Below, piece by piece: positions 36,493 to 43,808 of a stretch of 64,000 nt of DNA. Both the position numbers and the translations under genes were made by a program. Source of the DNA: Streptomyces fulvoviolaceus (GTDB taxonomy: Bacteria > Actinomycetota > Actinomycetes > Streptomycetales > Streptomycetaceae); NCBI RefSeq assembly GCF_000718165.1, contig NZ_JOEY01000013.1, positions 1-64,000 on the forward strand, read 5' to 3'. The notes under the pieces are model-generated. The model worked only from the letters and a program-made list of their open reading frames with translations. It did not search any database and was not told where the DNA came from. How positions within the stretch are numbered: the stretch's first letter is position 1; the number at the start of each line of letters is the position of its first letter.

Positions 36493-37277
36493 TCAGGGAC
36501 GACCTACTGCCCTCCTCTGTCCGTGACCAGCTCCCTGGATGGACGGTTGCCCCTGGCGGGAAGCCTGGAACAGTCGCGCTCACCGGGGGCCTCTTCTTCA
36601 GCGACGGTGATGGGGTCACCGTGCTTCTCCGCGTATCCGGTCAGGAAGTTCTTGCCAGCGACGCCGGTGTCGCGGCCATGCGATTGCTGGACGCCGGTGT
36701 GGACCTTGGGGGAGGGCGCGCAGCTAAGGCTTGGGCAGAGATCCTCGACGGCTACCACCTGAAAGAAATCCACGGACGAATCACTGGTCGCCGCTCGATC
36801 CGTTGCGCCGGTGCCCTGGTAGCTGACGTTGCTGGCGCAGCGCTGACCACGGATAGCCTGAGGTGGCTCGCTCAGGGTGGGCGAGAGAGCACCTTGGAGC
36901 GGTCGCTATACGCCTTCCTCAGCTCTGCCCACCTCGAGTACCAAAAGCGCCCATCGGTGCGCCTCCCGCGAGGCGGTGAGGTGCGTCCAACGGCTCGGGT
37001 GAACGCTCCGAAGCGTGAGGTATTGGTTCAGGCCGCCAGTAGCAAGCAAGCAGCCGAGCACGCTCTCGTCCTGGTGCAGCAGCTTGCTCGCGCTCGCTAC
37101 TCTCGGGATCAACGATTTGTGCTGCTCGACGGCAATGTTGATCAATGGAGTCCGGATCAGTTGGATCTCCTGGCAGACAACGCCTCGGTCGGCTTCGCGT
37201 CGGATATGCGCATGGTCGATGCCTTCTTGAAGGAAGGGAAGAACCCGCCCCGGCTCTGGGTGCAGACAACTGACTGA
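36489..37277 (+). CDS. DUF1828-like protein, second gene of a coupled pair
   Basis: 262 residues, no signal or membrane helix. The N-terminal part (about 25-70) reads G-G-L-F-F-S-D-G-D-G-V-T-V-L-L-R-V ... L-A-S-D-A-G, like DUF1828 ('display, substrate, LSD-x-G'). The C-terminal part (about 165-262) is an alpha/beta region reminiscent of the DUF1829 tail. ATG 36489 overlaps the upstream stop. A 10-bp hairpin closes the operon. DUF1828/1829 proteins are common in phage and mobile DNA but have no assigned function that I know of. Confidence 0.7.
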   Translation: MIRDDLLPSSVRDQLPGWTVAPGGKPGTVALTGGLFFSDGDGVTVLLRVSGQEVLASDAGVAAMRLLDAGVDLGGGRAAKAWAEILDGYHLKEIHGRITGRRSIRCAGALVADVAGAALTTDSLRWLAQGGRESTLERSLYAFLSSAHLEYQKRPSVRLPRGGEVRPTARVNAPKREVLVQAASSKQAAEHALVLVQQLARARYSRDQRFVLLDGNVDQWSPDQLDLLADNASVGFASDMRMVDAFLKEGKNPPRLWVQTTD

Positions 37278-37329
37278 GGCGCCTGTACCCACTTGCCCGC
37301 AGCCTTCCATGTGTGGCTGAAAGACTGCC

Positions 37330-37357
37330 CGCTCGTAGGCGCTGGCTCCTACGAGCG
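37330..37357. terminator. Hairpin between the gene pair and the convergent HNH gene
   Basis: 10-bp stem (37330-37339 with 37348-37357), loop CGCTGGCT. Confidence 0.75.
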
Positions 37358-37452
37358 CCTCAGACTCCGAGGTGGAGCGAACGTCGCCACGACAGCTGAC
37401 CCTTCCTGAGACGTTCCTGGGAAAGGGGTCACGGCCCTGCGTCAGGCTGCAG

Positions 37453-38208
37453 TCACAGCGACCGACGAGCGTTAGCCGCGCCCGATCGGTCTCCGGCACC
37501 TGCCCCGGTACCTCCGCCTTCGTGCTGCTCAGCGTTCTCCGTGAGGTATTGCCGCACGATCTTCCCGAGCAACTCCCCTAGATGGACCCGCTCTCGGTAT
37601 GCGGCTCGCTGGAACGCTTGGTACTGCTCAGCGCTGAGCATGGCGTGCACCGATCGAGCGTCAGGGTGCATGTGACCGCAGCAGATTAGGCGTAGACAGA
37701 TGTCGGCCTTGGTTTCGCGGACCTTTGGCGTACGCCACGGATAATGGGCATAGCCCTTCAGCTCCTCTCGGCAGCGGCCGAGCGCCTCGAACATCTCTGC
37801 CTTGCGTCTGTGCCTCTCCAGTCCGTAGTGGTGCCGGAACCAGTCGCGACGGTCAGGGTCGGCTATCTCGCGCTGGGTGCGCTCCACCCGCCTGGTGATG
37901 CCGGCGTAGACCCCGGGCCTCATAGCTCGTTTCGCGAATCCGACAGCGGGATAGCGGTGATGCAGGTCCATGTCTCGAACCCATTCCTTCGCGCTGCGAC
38001 CGTTCTTCCAACGGTTGCAGTCCATGCACGACGGAACGAAGTTCCACCAGACGTCTGCGCCTTGGTCGGCGATGGGTCTCTCGTGCTCCAGTGTCTCGGC
38101 ACGCGATCGCCCGCAGTGCACGCAAAGTCCACGGTGAGCCGTCAAGATCATCAGCCACAACCAGGTCGGTTGCTTGCTGCGATCACCCAGGCGGACCATC
38201 CTCGTCAT
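37453..38208 (-). CDS. HNH endonuclease
   Basis: 251 residues. The nuclease core (about 28-75) has C-V-H-C, then T-L-E-H-E-R-P-I-A, W-W-N-F-V and C-M-D-C-N-R-W-K-N-G-R: the two CxxC zinc pairs and the H-N-N/H residues of an HNH fold. A basic helical region and a Gly-rich tail follow. Start ATG 38208 lies behind GAGGAGGCAGC. It converges on the DUF6978/DUF1828-like pair and diverges from the broken rep. It could be a defence, homing or element-processing nuclease. Confidence 0.85.
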   Translation of the reverse strand: MTRMVRLGDRSKQPTWLWLMILTAHRGLCVHCGRSRAETLEHERPIADQGADVWWNFVPSCMDCNRWKNGRSAKEWVRDMDLHHRYPAVGFAKRAMRPGVYAGITRRVERTQREIADPDRRDWFRHHYGLERHRRKAEMFEALGRCREELKGYAHYPWRTPKVRETKADICLRLICCGHMHPDARSVHAMLSAEQYQAFQRAAYRERVHLGELLGKIVRQYLTENAEQHEGGGTGAGAGDRSGAANARRSL

Positions 38209-38221
38209 GCTGCCTCCTCAT

Positions 38222-38828
38222 GGTGGACGTTGGCGTCGGGTCCCACCATGGCCACGCAGAGAAGCTACAGACTGAGAACCGAGCCTCGTACCGGCCAGCG
38301 TCGCGCGGCACAGTAGCGAAGTACAGCAACCACACAAACCGACCTCGTCCAGCGGCGTCCTGCCGAGACATCGATGACGCCGTGGCCGCGTATGTGGCCA
38401 AGTACGTCACGAAGGGTGCGAGCGAGATGGGCGCCGGCCTCGACCACCCGATCAGCTCGTGGGACGACGTCGAATCGGCGCCTGTGAGCGAGCATGTCCG
38501 CGCCCTTATGCATACCTGCTGGCGTCTCGGCGCTCTTCCCGAGTACGCGCACCTCCGCCTACGGGCCTGAGCCCACACCCTTGGCTACCGGGGCCACGTA
38601 CTCACGAAGTCGCGTGCCTACTCGACGACGTACGCGGCACTCCGCGCCGAACGCGCCCATCACATGGGCCATGCTGAGGTTCCCGACGCCGTCATCGACC
38701 GGAGTTGGCGTTACGTCGGCTCCGGCCACACGCCCGGAGCTGCACTCATCGCGGCCGGAGTCGCCGATGGCCTGGCGGAGTCTCGGAGACTGGCTACCGA
38801 GGCGCCGCAAGAGGGGGAGTGGTGCTGA
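38222..38828 (+). pseudogene. Replication-initiator (RepSA-type) remnant, N-truncated with one TGA
   Basis: From about 38368 the frame reads D-I-D-D-A-V-A-A-Y-V-A-K-Y-V-T-K-G, then L-R-L-R-A, TGA (38568-38570), A-H-T-L-G-Y-R-G-H-V-L-T-K-S-R-A-Y-S-T-T-Y, ending at TGA 38826-38828. This matches the C-terminal half of rep proteins of actinomycete integrative elements/plasmids, in which the stop position is normally Trp (TGG to TGA). The N-terminal half is missing; the sequence from ATG 38222 to 38367 is not rep. No AICE-type tyrosine integrase is present. Confidence 0.8.
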
Positions 38829-39341
38829 TAACCGCTCCGGCCGAACGTGAACCCCGTGCTGGGGGGCGCTACCCCAGACGTCCCACGACGGGACTGCGAG
38901 CCTGATCGATAGCGAGATCGTGATCATCGACGACGACGGGACAGAAGAACCGTTCGAGCCCGGATTGTGGTTCTCGAGCGCCAAGAAGCCGCCAGCCCGG
39001 GGTCCTTGGGAACGCGGCTGCGCTTGATAGGTCTCGAACTGTGGATTGTCCCGACCCCCTCTCGTAGAGTGAGATGGCGCGCCACTTCGTGGCGACAACG
39101 GGCATGGGAATTCGTTGTCGCCTGGATTTGGCGTGACAGACCGACGCCTGGGCGGTGGCTCTGCTCGGCGTCGCTTGCCCGCATCCACACGCACACCGAA
39201 GCACCTCAACGAAGACCCCCGTGTCACGGGGCGCAACCGGCGGGCACTGCGTTTGCCAGGCGCCCGCCTGCCTTCGTTGAGGCCTTGCTCGTTGGCGAAG
39301 TCTCTCGGAAGCGGCGGCTGACACCGTCCTCGGGAGGCGGC
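38829..39341 (+). other. Non-coding block with nested hairpins, leader of a small membrane peptide
   Basis: 38829-39060: no intact gene; an open 40-codon stretch ending at the TGA near 39028 has no usual start. 39065-39070 (TAGAGT) is a possible -10. Then: stem 39080-39085/39089-39094; an alternative overlapping 9-bp stem 39091-39099/39114-39122; 7-bp stem 39142-39148/39167-39173; 11-bp stem CCTCAACGAAG/CTTCGTTGAGG (39204-39214/39272-39282) enclosing CCCCGT/ACGGGG and GGCGGGC/GCCCGCC. It could be a structured leader RNA, an sRNA or the single-strand origin of the lost replicon. Confidence 0.6.
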
Positions 39342-39524
39342 ATGTGGGCCGTACTGGAGCAAGTGGCCGTGGCTGCTCCGCAGATCTTTCTCCATGTCGT
39401 CGGCCTATTGGTCGTGATGATCCTTCTGTCGCTAGTCGTCAGTCTTCACAAAGCCGAGGCGGCAGGGCGTCCGGAGATCATCAGAGCTCTTGCGGAACTG
39501 ATGGCGTTCTGGAAGAAGCGATGA
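39342..39524 (+). CDS. 60-aa single-pass membrane peptide
   Basis: ATG 39342 behind GGGAGG at good spacing. The sequence starts M-W-A-V-L-E-Q-V-A-V-A-A-P-Q, has one strong helix (about residues 17-36: H-V-V-G-L-L-V-V-M-I-L-L-S-L-V-V) and a charged cytoplasmic end (R-P-E-I-I-R-A-L-A-E-L-M-A-F-W-K-K-R). No family recognised. Size and topology resemble type I toxins, holin-like peptides or short effectors; its placement behind an unusually structured leader is the notable point. Confidence 0.65.
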   Translation: MWAVLEQVAVAAPQIFLHVVGLLVVMILLSLVVSLHKAEAAGRPEIIRALAELMAFWKKR

Positions 39525-39797
39525 ACGGTGATGGGGATTCTTGAAATCGGCTCTGGCCGCAGTTGCGTGAAGGCCAAGACGGGCTGGCGATCTGGGGCTC
39601 AAACATGTGAGGTAGCCCGCACTGTTTGACTTGATCTTGGGTCTTATCTCGGTAGCCGCGTTCCAGGGACAGGCGGTTCAGGGTGTGAGCCGTCTGCGGA
39701 CGGGGGAGTCTGAGTTGGCACTTCAGGCGTTGCCATCTGAGGCCGATGGACGGGCGGTCTGAGCCTGTGCTGATCGGCGAGGAGACGGGGGCCGTGG

Positions 39798-40637
39798 ATG
39801 AGTGTTGCGGGTAGTACACCGTTTCCATATCTTGCGGGCCTGACGGTGCCCTTGTCCGGCGCCATTGGGCTCACTGTGGTGCTGACGTCCGCATACCGAG
39901 GCTCCGATGATTGGCTCATCTGGAGCTGTGCCGCCGTTGCACTGGCCGCCGCGAGTGGGGCTGCTTTCGTTCATGGCCTGCGGCGCTGGACAGAACTCGC
40001 CGGGCTTGGTGGCGTACCGGTGCAGGTTGTGGCCTGGCGCCTGGCCCTGCTGTATGCAGTCAGCGGCATGGTGCTGATCGTGGTGCTGCGCGGGGACCTT
40101 GTCGGCGCCTGGCGAGCACTTGTGCTGATCGTGCTTGCCGTACTCGGACTTGCCCCCGGAGCGGCCACCATTGTGGGTGTCGGCCATGTGGCACGCATTC
40201 GGGCCGACACTGCCCACGCCTCGCCCGGTCTCCAACTCGGAACCTTGATCGCTGCGGGTCGGCTGCTGCAGTCGCTGCTAACCGTCATGGGCGGGATCGT
40301 TGCCCTGCTGGTGATCGCTGAGGCCACCAGCCAGCGCATGACCGAGCAGACGAGCATCGAGACCACTTTGGTCTTCGGAGCCAGCAACTCCGCCCTCGTC
40401 GCGATCGTGTACACACCCGTGGCGGCGAAACTTCGTCAGCGCGGTCGTGAACTGGTTGATCTATGCCACCCGTTGGGGACCCTCGCCCCCGATGAACTGG
40501 CCGAAGCTTTGGACAAGCGTTCTCGGCTGGAGACGTCTTTGGGCGTCGACCGCACGGCCTTCAGCGATATTCAGACCAACCTGGTCGTCGTCGGCCCGCT
40601 GCTGGCAGGTGCAGCGTCCGTCTTCCTGTCCCGGTAG
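39798..40637 (+). CDS. Multi-spanning membrane protein, unknown
   Basis: 279 residues with about six hydrophobic helices (around 12-32, 38-60, 80-100, 108-128, 150-174 and a final one at 260-278). A charged cytoplasmic loop lies between the fifth and last (A-K-L-R-Q-R-G-R-E-L-V-D-L ... D-K-R-S-R-L-E-T-S-L). No transporter or enzyme motif is seen. ATG 39798 with GAGGAGA upstream. It is island cargo, preceded by about 270 bp without a clear gene. It could be an effector or simply an uncharacterised envelope protein. Confidence 0.7.
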   Translation: MSVAGSTPFPYLAGLTVPLSGAIGLTVVLTSAYRGSDDWLIWSCAAVALAAASGAAFVHGLRRWTELAGLGGVPVQVVAWRLALLYAVSGMVLIVVLRGDLVGAWRALVLIVLAVLGLAPGAATIVGVGHVARIRADTAHASPGLQLGTLIAAGRLLQSLLTVMGGIVALLVIAEATSQRMTEQTSIETTLVFGASNSALVAIVYTPVAAKLRQRGRELVDLCHPLGTLAPDELAEALDKRSRLETSLGVDRTAFSDIQTNLVVVGPLLAGAASVFLSR

Positions 40638-40817
40638 TGCTGCAACAGGCCGGAGCCGGTCACGGCTGGGTGAGGATGCGGGTCCAGAGGAGTTCGAACG
40701 AGGCTCGGTCGTACATAGCTCGCTGGCTCGTTCCCCTCGCTGACCTGGAGATTCACGGAACTGCGGCCAGAGCCGTTTTCAAAGAGCCCCATCAACGGCA
40801 CCGCCGACAACTCACTA

Positions 40818-41971
40818 GTGTCCTGCGCCAGTAGTTGCTCGTTAGTTGGTGTGTGATTTCTGCTGCTGGTGCGTCAGTTCCTCGTCGGGGCCCGAAGTTG
40901 GAGCCGTTGCTGCTGTCCGCTGAGGAGCGGGCGGTGTTGGAGCGGTGGACGCGTCGGGCGACATCGGCCCAGGCCCTGGCCTTGCGGGCGCGGATTGTGC
41001 TGGTGTGTGCGGGGCCTGAGGTGCCGCCGATTGTCGCGGTCGCCCGGGATCTTGGGGTGACCGCGGACACCGTCCGCAAGTGGCGGCGGCGTTTCCTCGC
41101 CGAACGGCTGGACGGTCTGGCCGACGAGCCCAGGCCGGGCCGGCCGCCCACCATCAGTGTCGATCAGGTTGAGGCGGTCGTGGTCACGACCTTGGAGGAG
41201 ATCCCGAAGAACGCCACCCACTGGTCGCGGAAATCGATGGCCGAGCACAGTGGTCTGTCGAAGTCCACCGTGGGCCGGATCTGGCGGCAGTTCCAGCTCA
41301 AGCCGCATCTGGCGGACACTTTCAAGCTGTCGACGGACCCGTTGTTCATCGAGAAGGTCTACGACGTCGTCGGCCTGTATTTCAACCCGCCCGAGGGCGC
41401 GGTGGTGCTCTCGGTGGACGAGAAGTCGCAGATCCAGGCCCTGGACCGGTCCCAGCCGGTGCTGCCGATAATGCCGGGCATGCCCGAGCGGCGCACCCAC
41501 GACTACGTGCGCAACGGCCTGACCACCTTGTTCGCCGCGTTCGACGTCGCCACCGGCGAAGTCATCACGGCCCTGCACCGACGCCACCGGGCCGTGGAGT
41601 TCAAGAAGTTCCTGATCCGCATCGACAAGGAGGTGCCCGCGTACCTGCAGGTCCACCTGATCGTGGACAACTACGGCACCCACAAAACACCGGCGATCAG
41701 GGCCTGGCTGGCCAAACACCCGCGGTTCGAGCTGCACTTCGCCCCGACCGGCTCGTCCTGGATCAACCAGGTCGAGCGGTGGTTCGGCTACCTCGCCCAC
41801 CAGATGATCCGCCGCGGCGCACACAAGAACATCCAGGCCCTTGAAGCCGACATTCGGGCCTGGGTCAAGCATTGGAACGAGGGCCCTAAGCCGTTCATCT
41901 GGACCAAGACAGCCGAAGAGACCTTCGACTCCCTCGCCCGCTTCTGCCGACGGATCTCCGACGCAGGACAC
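40818..41971 (+). mobile_element. IS630-family insertion sequence
   Basis: 1154 bp between TA dinucleotides (40816-40817 and 41972-41973), the target duplication typical of IS630/Tc1. Termini GTGTCCTGCG ... CGCAGGACAC are perfect inverted repeats; including the palindromic CTAG the match is 13 bp. It carries one intact transposase. The target is the stop-codon site of the serine recombinase. Confidence 0.88.
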
Positions 41972-41974
41972 TAG
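40853..41974 (+). CDS. IS630-family transposase (DDE)
   Basis: About 373 residues from GTG 40853 (VISAAGASVPRRGPK); a TTG at 40835 is an alternative. N-terminal helix-turn-helix domains (V-A-R-D-L-G-V-T-A-D-T-V-R-K-W-R-R-R) precede the DDE catalytic core: V-V-L-S-V-D-E-K-S, H-L-I-V-D-N-Y-G-T-H and S-S-W-I-N-Q-V-E-R-W-F. It looks intact and possibly active. Its TAG stop (41972-41974) uses the flanking CTAG and overlaps the recombinase stop on the other strand. Confidence 0.93.
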   Translation: MISAAGASVPRRGPKLEPLLLSAEERAVLERWTRRATSAQALALRARIVLVCAGPEVPPIVAVARDLGVTADTVRKWRRRFLAERLDGLADEPRPGRPPTISVDQVEAVVVTTLEEIPKNATHWSRKSMAEHSGLSKSTVGRIWRQFQLKPHLADTFKLSTDPLFIEKVYDVVGLYFNPPEGAVVLSVDEKSQIQALDRSQPVLPIMPGMPERRTHDYVRNGLTTLFAAFDVATGEVITALHRRHRAVEFKKFLIRIDKEVPAYLQVHLIVDNYGTHKTPAIRAWLAKHPRFELHFAPTGSSWINQVERWFGYLAHQMIRRGAHKNIQALEADIRAWVKHWNEGPKPFIWTKTAEETFDSLARFCRRISDAGH

Positions 41975-43590
41975 AAGACCTCGGCGAAGTCGTCTTCCTT
42001 GAGGACTAGGCGGTCCCGGACGTCCTTGGGGATCATGAGCTTCATGTGGATACGGGGAGCGCGCATCCCCGGTACCTTCGTCCTCTTGATCTTGCACTTC
42101 ACGCCGATCCGAAGCAGATCGGCAGCCATTGCCTCCATGCCGCCTTCCTCCCAGCGCTCGCGGAACGACTTGCCGTTGTGTACGGCCACCCATCGGTCCT
42201 GAGTGGACTCGGGGTCCATCGCTTCCAGTTGCTTGATCAGGTCGTCCAACGTCCTGTCCGCCTGCTCCTTGGTGAACCGGGTCTTCGTGAAGCGCCCTCC
42301 CGGCTCAAGCCCGGTCATGTAGTAGCTGATGGATTGTTCGAGACGCTGCTGTTCCTTGCGGGCCTCAGCGCCCTGCCGATACTCGCGTGTCATGACCGGC
42401 TCGTCCCCGAGCACTCTCAGCACGTCTTCGACGAGCTTGCTGTAGATCTCGTAGGGGTTCGGGGCGCCGTGACCTCCGGCCTTGCACTTGCCGCACCGGA
42501 GGTACATGTAGGAGCGGTCCTTGACGCGGTTCTTCTGCACCGTCATGTGTGAGCCGCAGTCGTCGCAGATCAGGACTCCGAGGAACTGCGTGGCTCCCTG
42601 CGGGCTTCGGGTGGGCTGGTTCTTCCCGCGTCGGTCCAACGCGTCTTGCAGACTCTTGAACTCGTCCTCACTGAAGATCGGGTCCGCCACTCGGATGGGC
42701 TTGGCATCGGCGCCCAGCACGATCTTCGAGCGGCGTACGCCCCCGGTCTTGTCCTCTTCTACCCGGTAGCCCATGAGCGCCGGGTTCCTGAGCCTGCGGA
42801 GCATCGTCGCTGTTGTCAGCCCTGGCCCGCAGAGTCCGGCGCGGACGAGGACCTTGGCCATGCGACGAGCGGAAGCGGGCTTGGCCCTGAGCGCGGCGTT
42901 GCGGCACCAGCGCAGTGCCCTGTACGCGTCCTGATCGATGACGAGGACGACTCTGCTGGCCTCGTCATTCGCTGTTTCGTAGCCGTACGTCGGCTTACCT
43001 ACGAGCCAGTCACTCTGGGTCTTTGTGTAGCCCCAAAGGCTCGCGACGCGCGTGCTCGTGTTGGCTGCCTCGATCTCGGCGATGCCACCGATGATCGTGA
43101 CCATGATCTTTCCAGCCGTAGTGGTCAGATCGATGGAGTCGTTCTTGGAGACGAGGTTCTTCCCGTACTTCAGGCACCAGTCGATCATGGTGCTGAGGTC
43201 GGAGAGGCGTCGTACGAAGCGGTCCAGCTTCCAGAAGAGCAGGACGTCGAACTCCGGCACCCTGTTGTTGAGCCAGTCCCCAAGTTCCTTCCGCTTCCAC
43301 GGCGGGACCTTGGTCGCCGAGACGTTGAGGTCGCTGGCGACTCCGATGACTCGATAGCCCCGCTCCCTGGCGAGTATGCGTAGATCAAGTTCTTGGCGCA
43401 CAGGCGACGTCGTGTCGTCGGTGAGAACGGACAGCCGCACGGACAACAGGGCTCGGGGAGCGTCGTCCGGTAACAGTGCCTCCGCCTTCTTAAGATCTTT
43501 CAACAGGGCAAGATCCGCCTCCGTCCACTGGGCCTCAACGGTGTACTGCTTCTGCTCTGCTGCGGCTCGCGTCCTGGTTCGTTTGGCCAT
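41971..43590 (-). CDS. Large serine recombinase (island integrase)
   Basis: 539 residues from ATG 43590 (MAKRTRTR). The N-terminal resolvase domain has catalytic Ser54 (R-L-S-V), L-L-F-W-K-L-D-R and the long E helix. A recombinase domain with K-P-T-Y-G-Y-E and a zinc ribbon C-D-D-C ... C-G-K-C (about 335-375) precede a coiled-coil region and the C terminus. It catalyses attP x attB integration. No recombination-directionality factor was recognised. It starts 42 bp from the right core. An IS630-type insertion sits exactly at its stop codon but leaves the protein whole. Confidence 0.95.
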   Translation of the reverse strand: MAKRTRTRAAAEQKQYTVEAQWTEADLALLKDLKKAEALLPDDAPRALLSVRLSVLTDDTTSPVRQELDLRILARERGYRVIGVASDLNVSATKVPPWKRKELGDWLNNRVPEFDVLLFWKLDRFVRRLSDLSTMIDWCLKYGKNLVSKNDSIDLTTTAGKIMVTIIGGIAEIEAANTSTRVASLWGYTKTQSDWLVGKPTYGYETANDEASRVVLVIDQDAYRALRWCRNAALRAKPASARRMAKVLVRAGLCGPGLTTATMLRRLRNPALMGYRVEEDKTGGVRRSKIVLGADAKPIRVADPIFSEDEFKSLQDALDRRGKNQPTRSPQGATQFLGVLICDDCGSHMTVQKNRVKDRSYMYLRCGKCKAGGHGAPNPYEIYSKLVEDVLRVLGDEPVMTREYRQGAEARKEQQRLEQSISYYMTGLEPGGRFTKTRFTKEQADRTLDDLIKQLEAMDPESTQDRWVAVHNGKSFRERWEEGGMEAMAADLLRIGVKCKIKRTKVPGMRAPRIHMKLMIPKDVRDRLVLKEDDFAEVF

Positions 43591-43631
43591 GTCGAGCAAC
43601 GTAGCGCGGATTTAGGCGAGTTGGTATATGG

Positions 43632-43646
43632 CCGCAGATGGACACG
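43632..43646 (+). repeat. Right attachment core (attR)
   Basis: CCGCAGATGGACACG, identical to 34496-34510. It is preceded by the element arm GTTGGTATATGG and followed by native chromosomal gene sequence. Confidence 0.88.
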
Positions 43647-43727
43647 TCCATCCAGATCGGCCCGACCGGCAAGAAGTTGCTGCCCCTGACGGTGAAGCAA
43701 GCGGCGGGGAGTGGGCACAGCCACTGA
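43632..43727 (+). pseudogene. Displaced native 3' end of the radical SAM gene
   Basis: Frame P-Q-M-D-T-S-I-Q-I-G-P-T-G-K-K-L-L-P-L-T-V-K, then Q-A-A-G-S-G-H-S-H and TGA (43725-43727). It is 31 codons without a start. The high-GC codon usage matches the host part of the gene (32579-34495). Excision at the cores would rejoin it exactly. Confidence 0.9.
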
Positions 43728-43745
43728 GGTAAGAAGTGGGTTCGA

Positions 43746-43780
43746 GGAAGGGGAGATCGGCGGGATCGATCTCCCCTTCC
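43746..43780 (+). terminator. Native terminator of the radical SAM gene, now orphaned
   Basis: 13-bp perfect stem (43746-43758 with 43768-43780), 9-nt loop, 19 bases after the displaced stop codon. The intact gene at 32579-34591 no longer has it. Confidence 0.8.
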
Positions 43781-43808
43781 GGGCATTGCGGGACCTAGGA
43801 TCCGCGCC

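Larger units (their letters stand above)
34496..43646. mobile_element. Integrated genomic island at the radical SAM gene (serine-recombinase type)
   Basis: Bounded by identical 15-bp cores CCGCAGATGGACACG (34496-34510 and 43632-43646). A large serine recombinase gene starts 42 bp inside the right core. The left end restores the gene's 3' end, while the displaced native 3' end follows the right core. About 9.1 kb, mostly cargo: a coupled gene pair, HNH nuclease, broken rep, membrane proteins and an IS630-type insertion, with lower GC than the flanks over much of its length. From memory, this is the attB locus used by phage phiJoe integrase, reported to be occupied by variable mobile elements in several Streptomyces. 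Confidence 0.9.

Noticed and set aside
38870..39030. Open stretch reading D-S-E-I-V-I-I-D-D-D-G-T-E-E-P-F near the rep remnant
   Set aside because: Protein-like, but there is no usual start codon in frame and a stop lies just upstream; at best it is a remnant of a small element gene.
40638..40817. Possible extra cargo gene between the membrane protein and the IS
   Set aside because: Short frames on both strands lack RBS, conserved patterns or consistent codon usage.
41971..43590. Recombinase inactivated by the IS
   Set aside because: The insertion lies at the stop codon, and catalytic, recombinase and zinc-ribbon segments are all intact.
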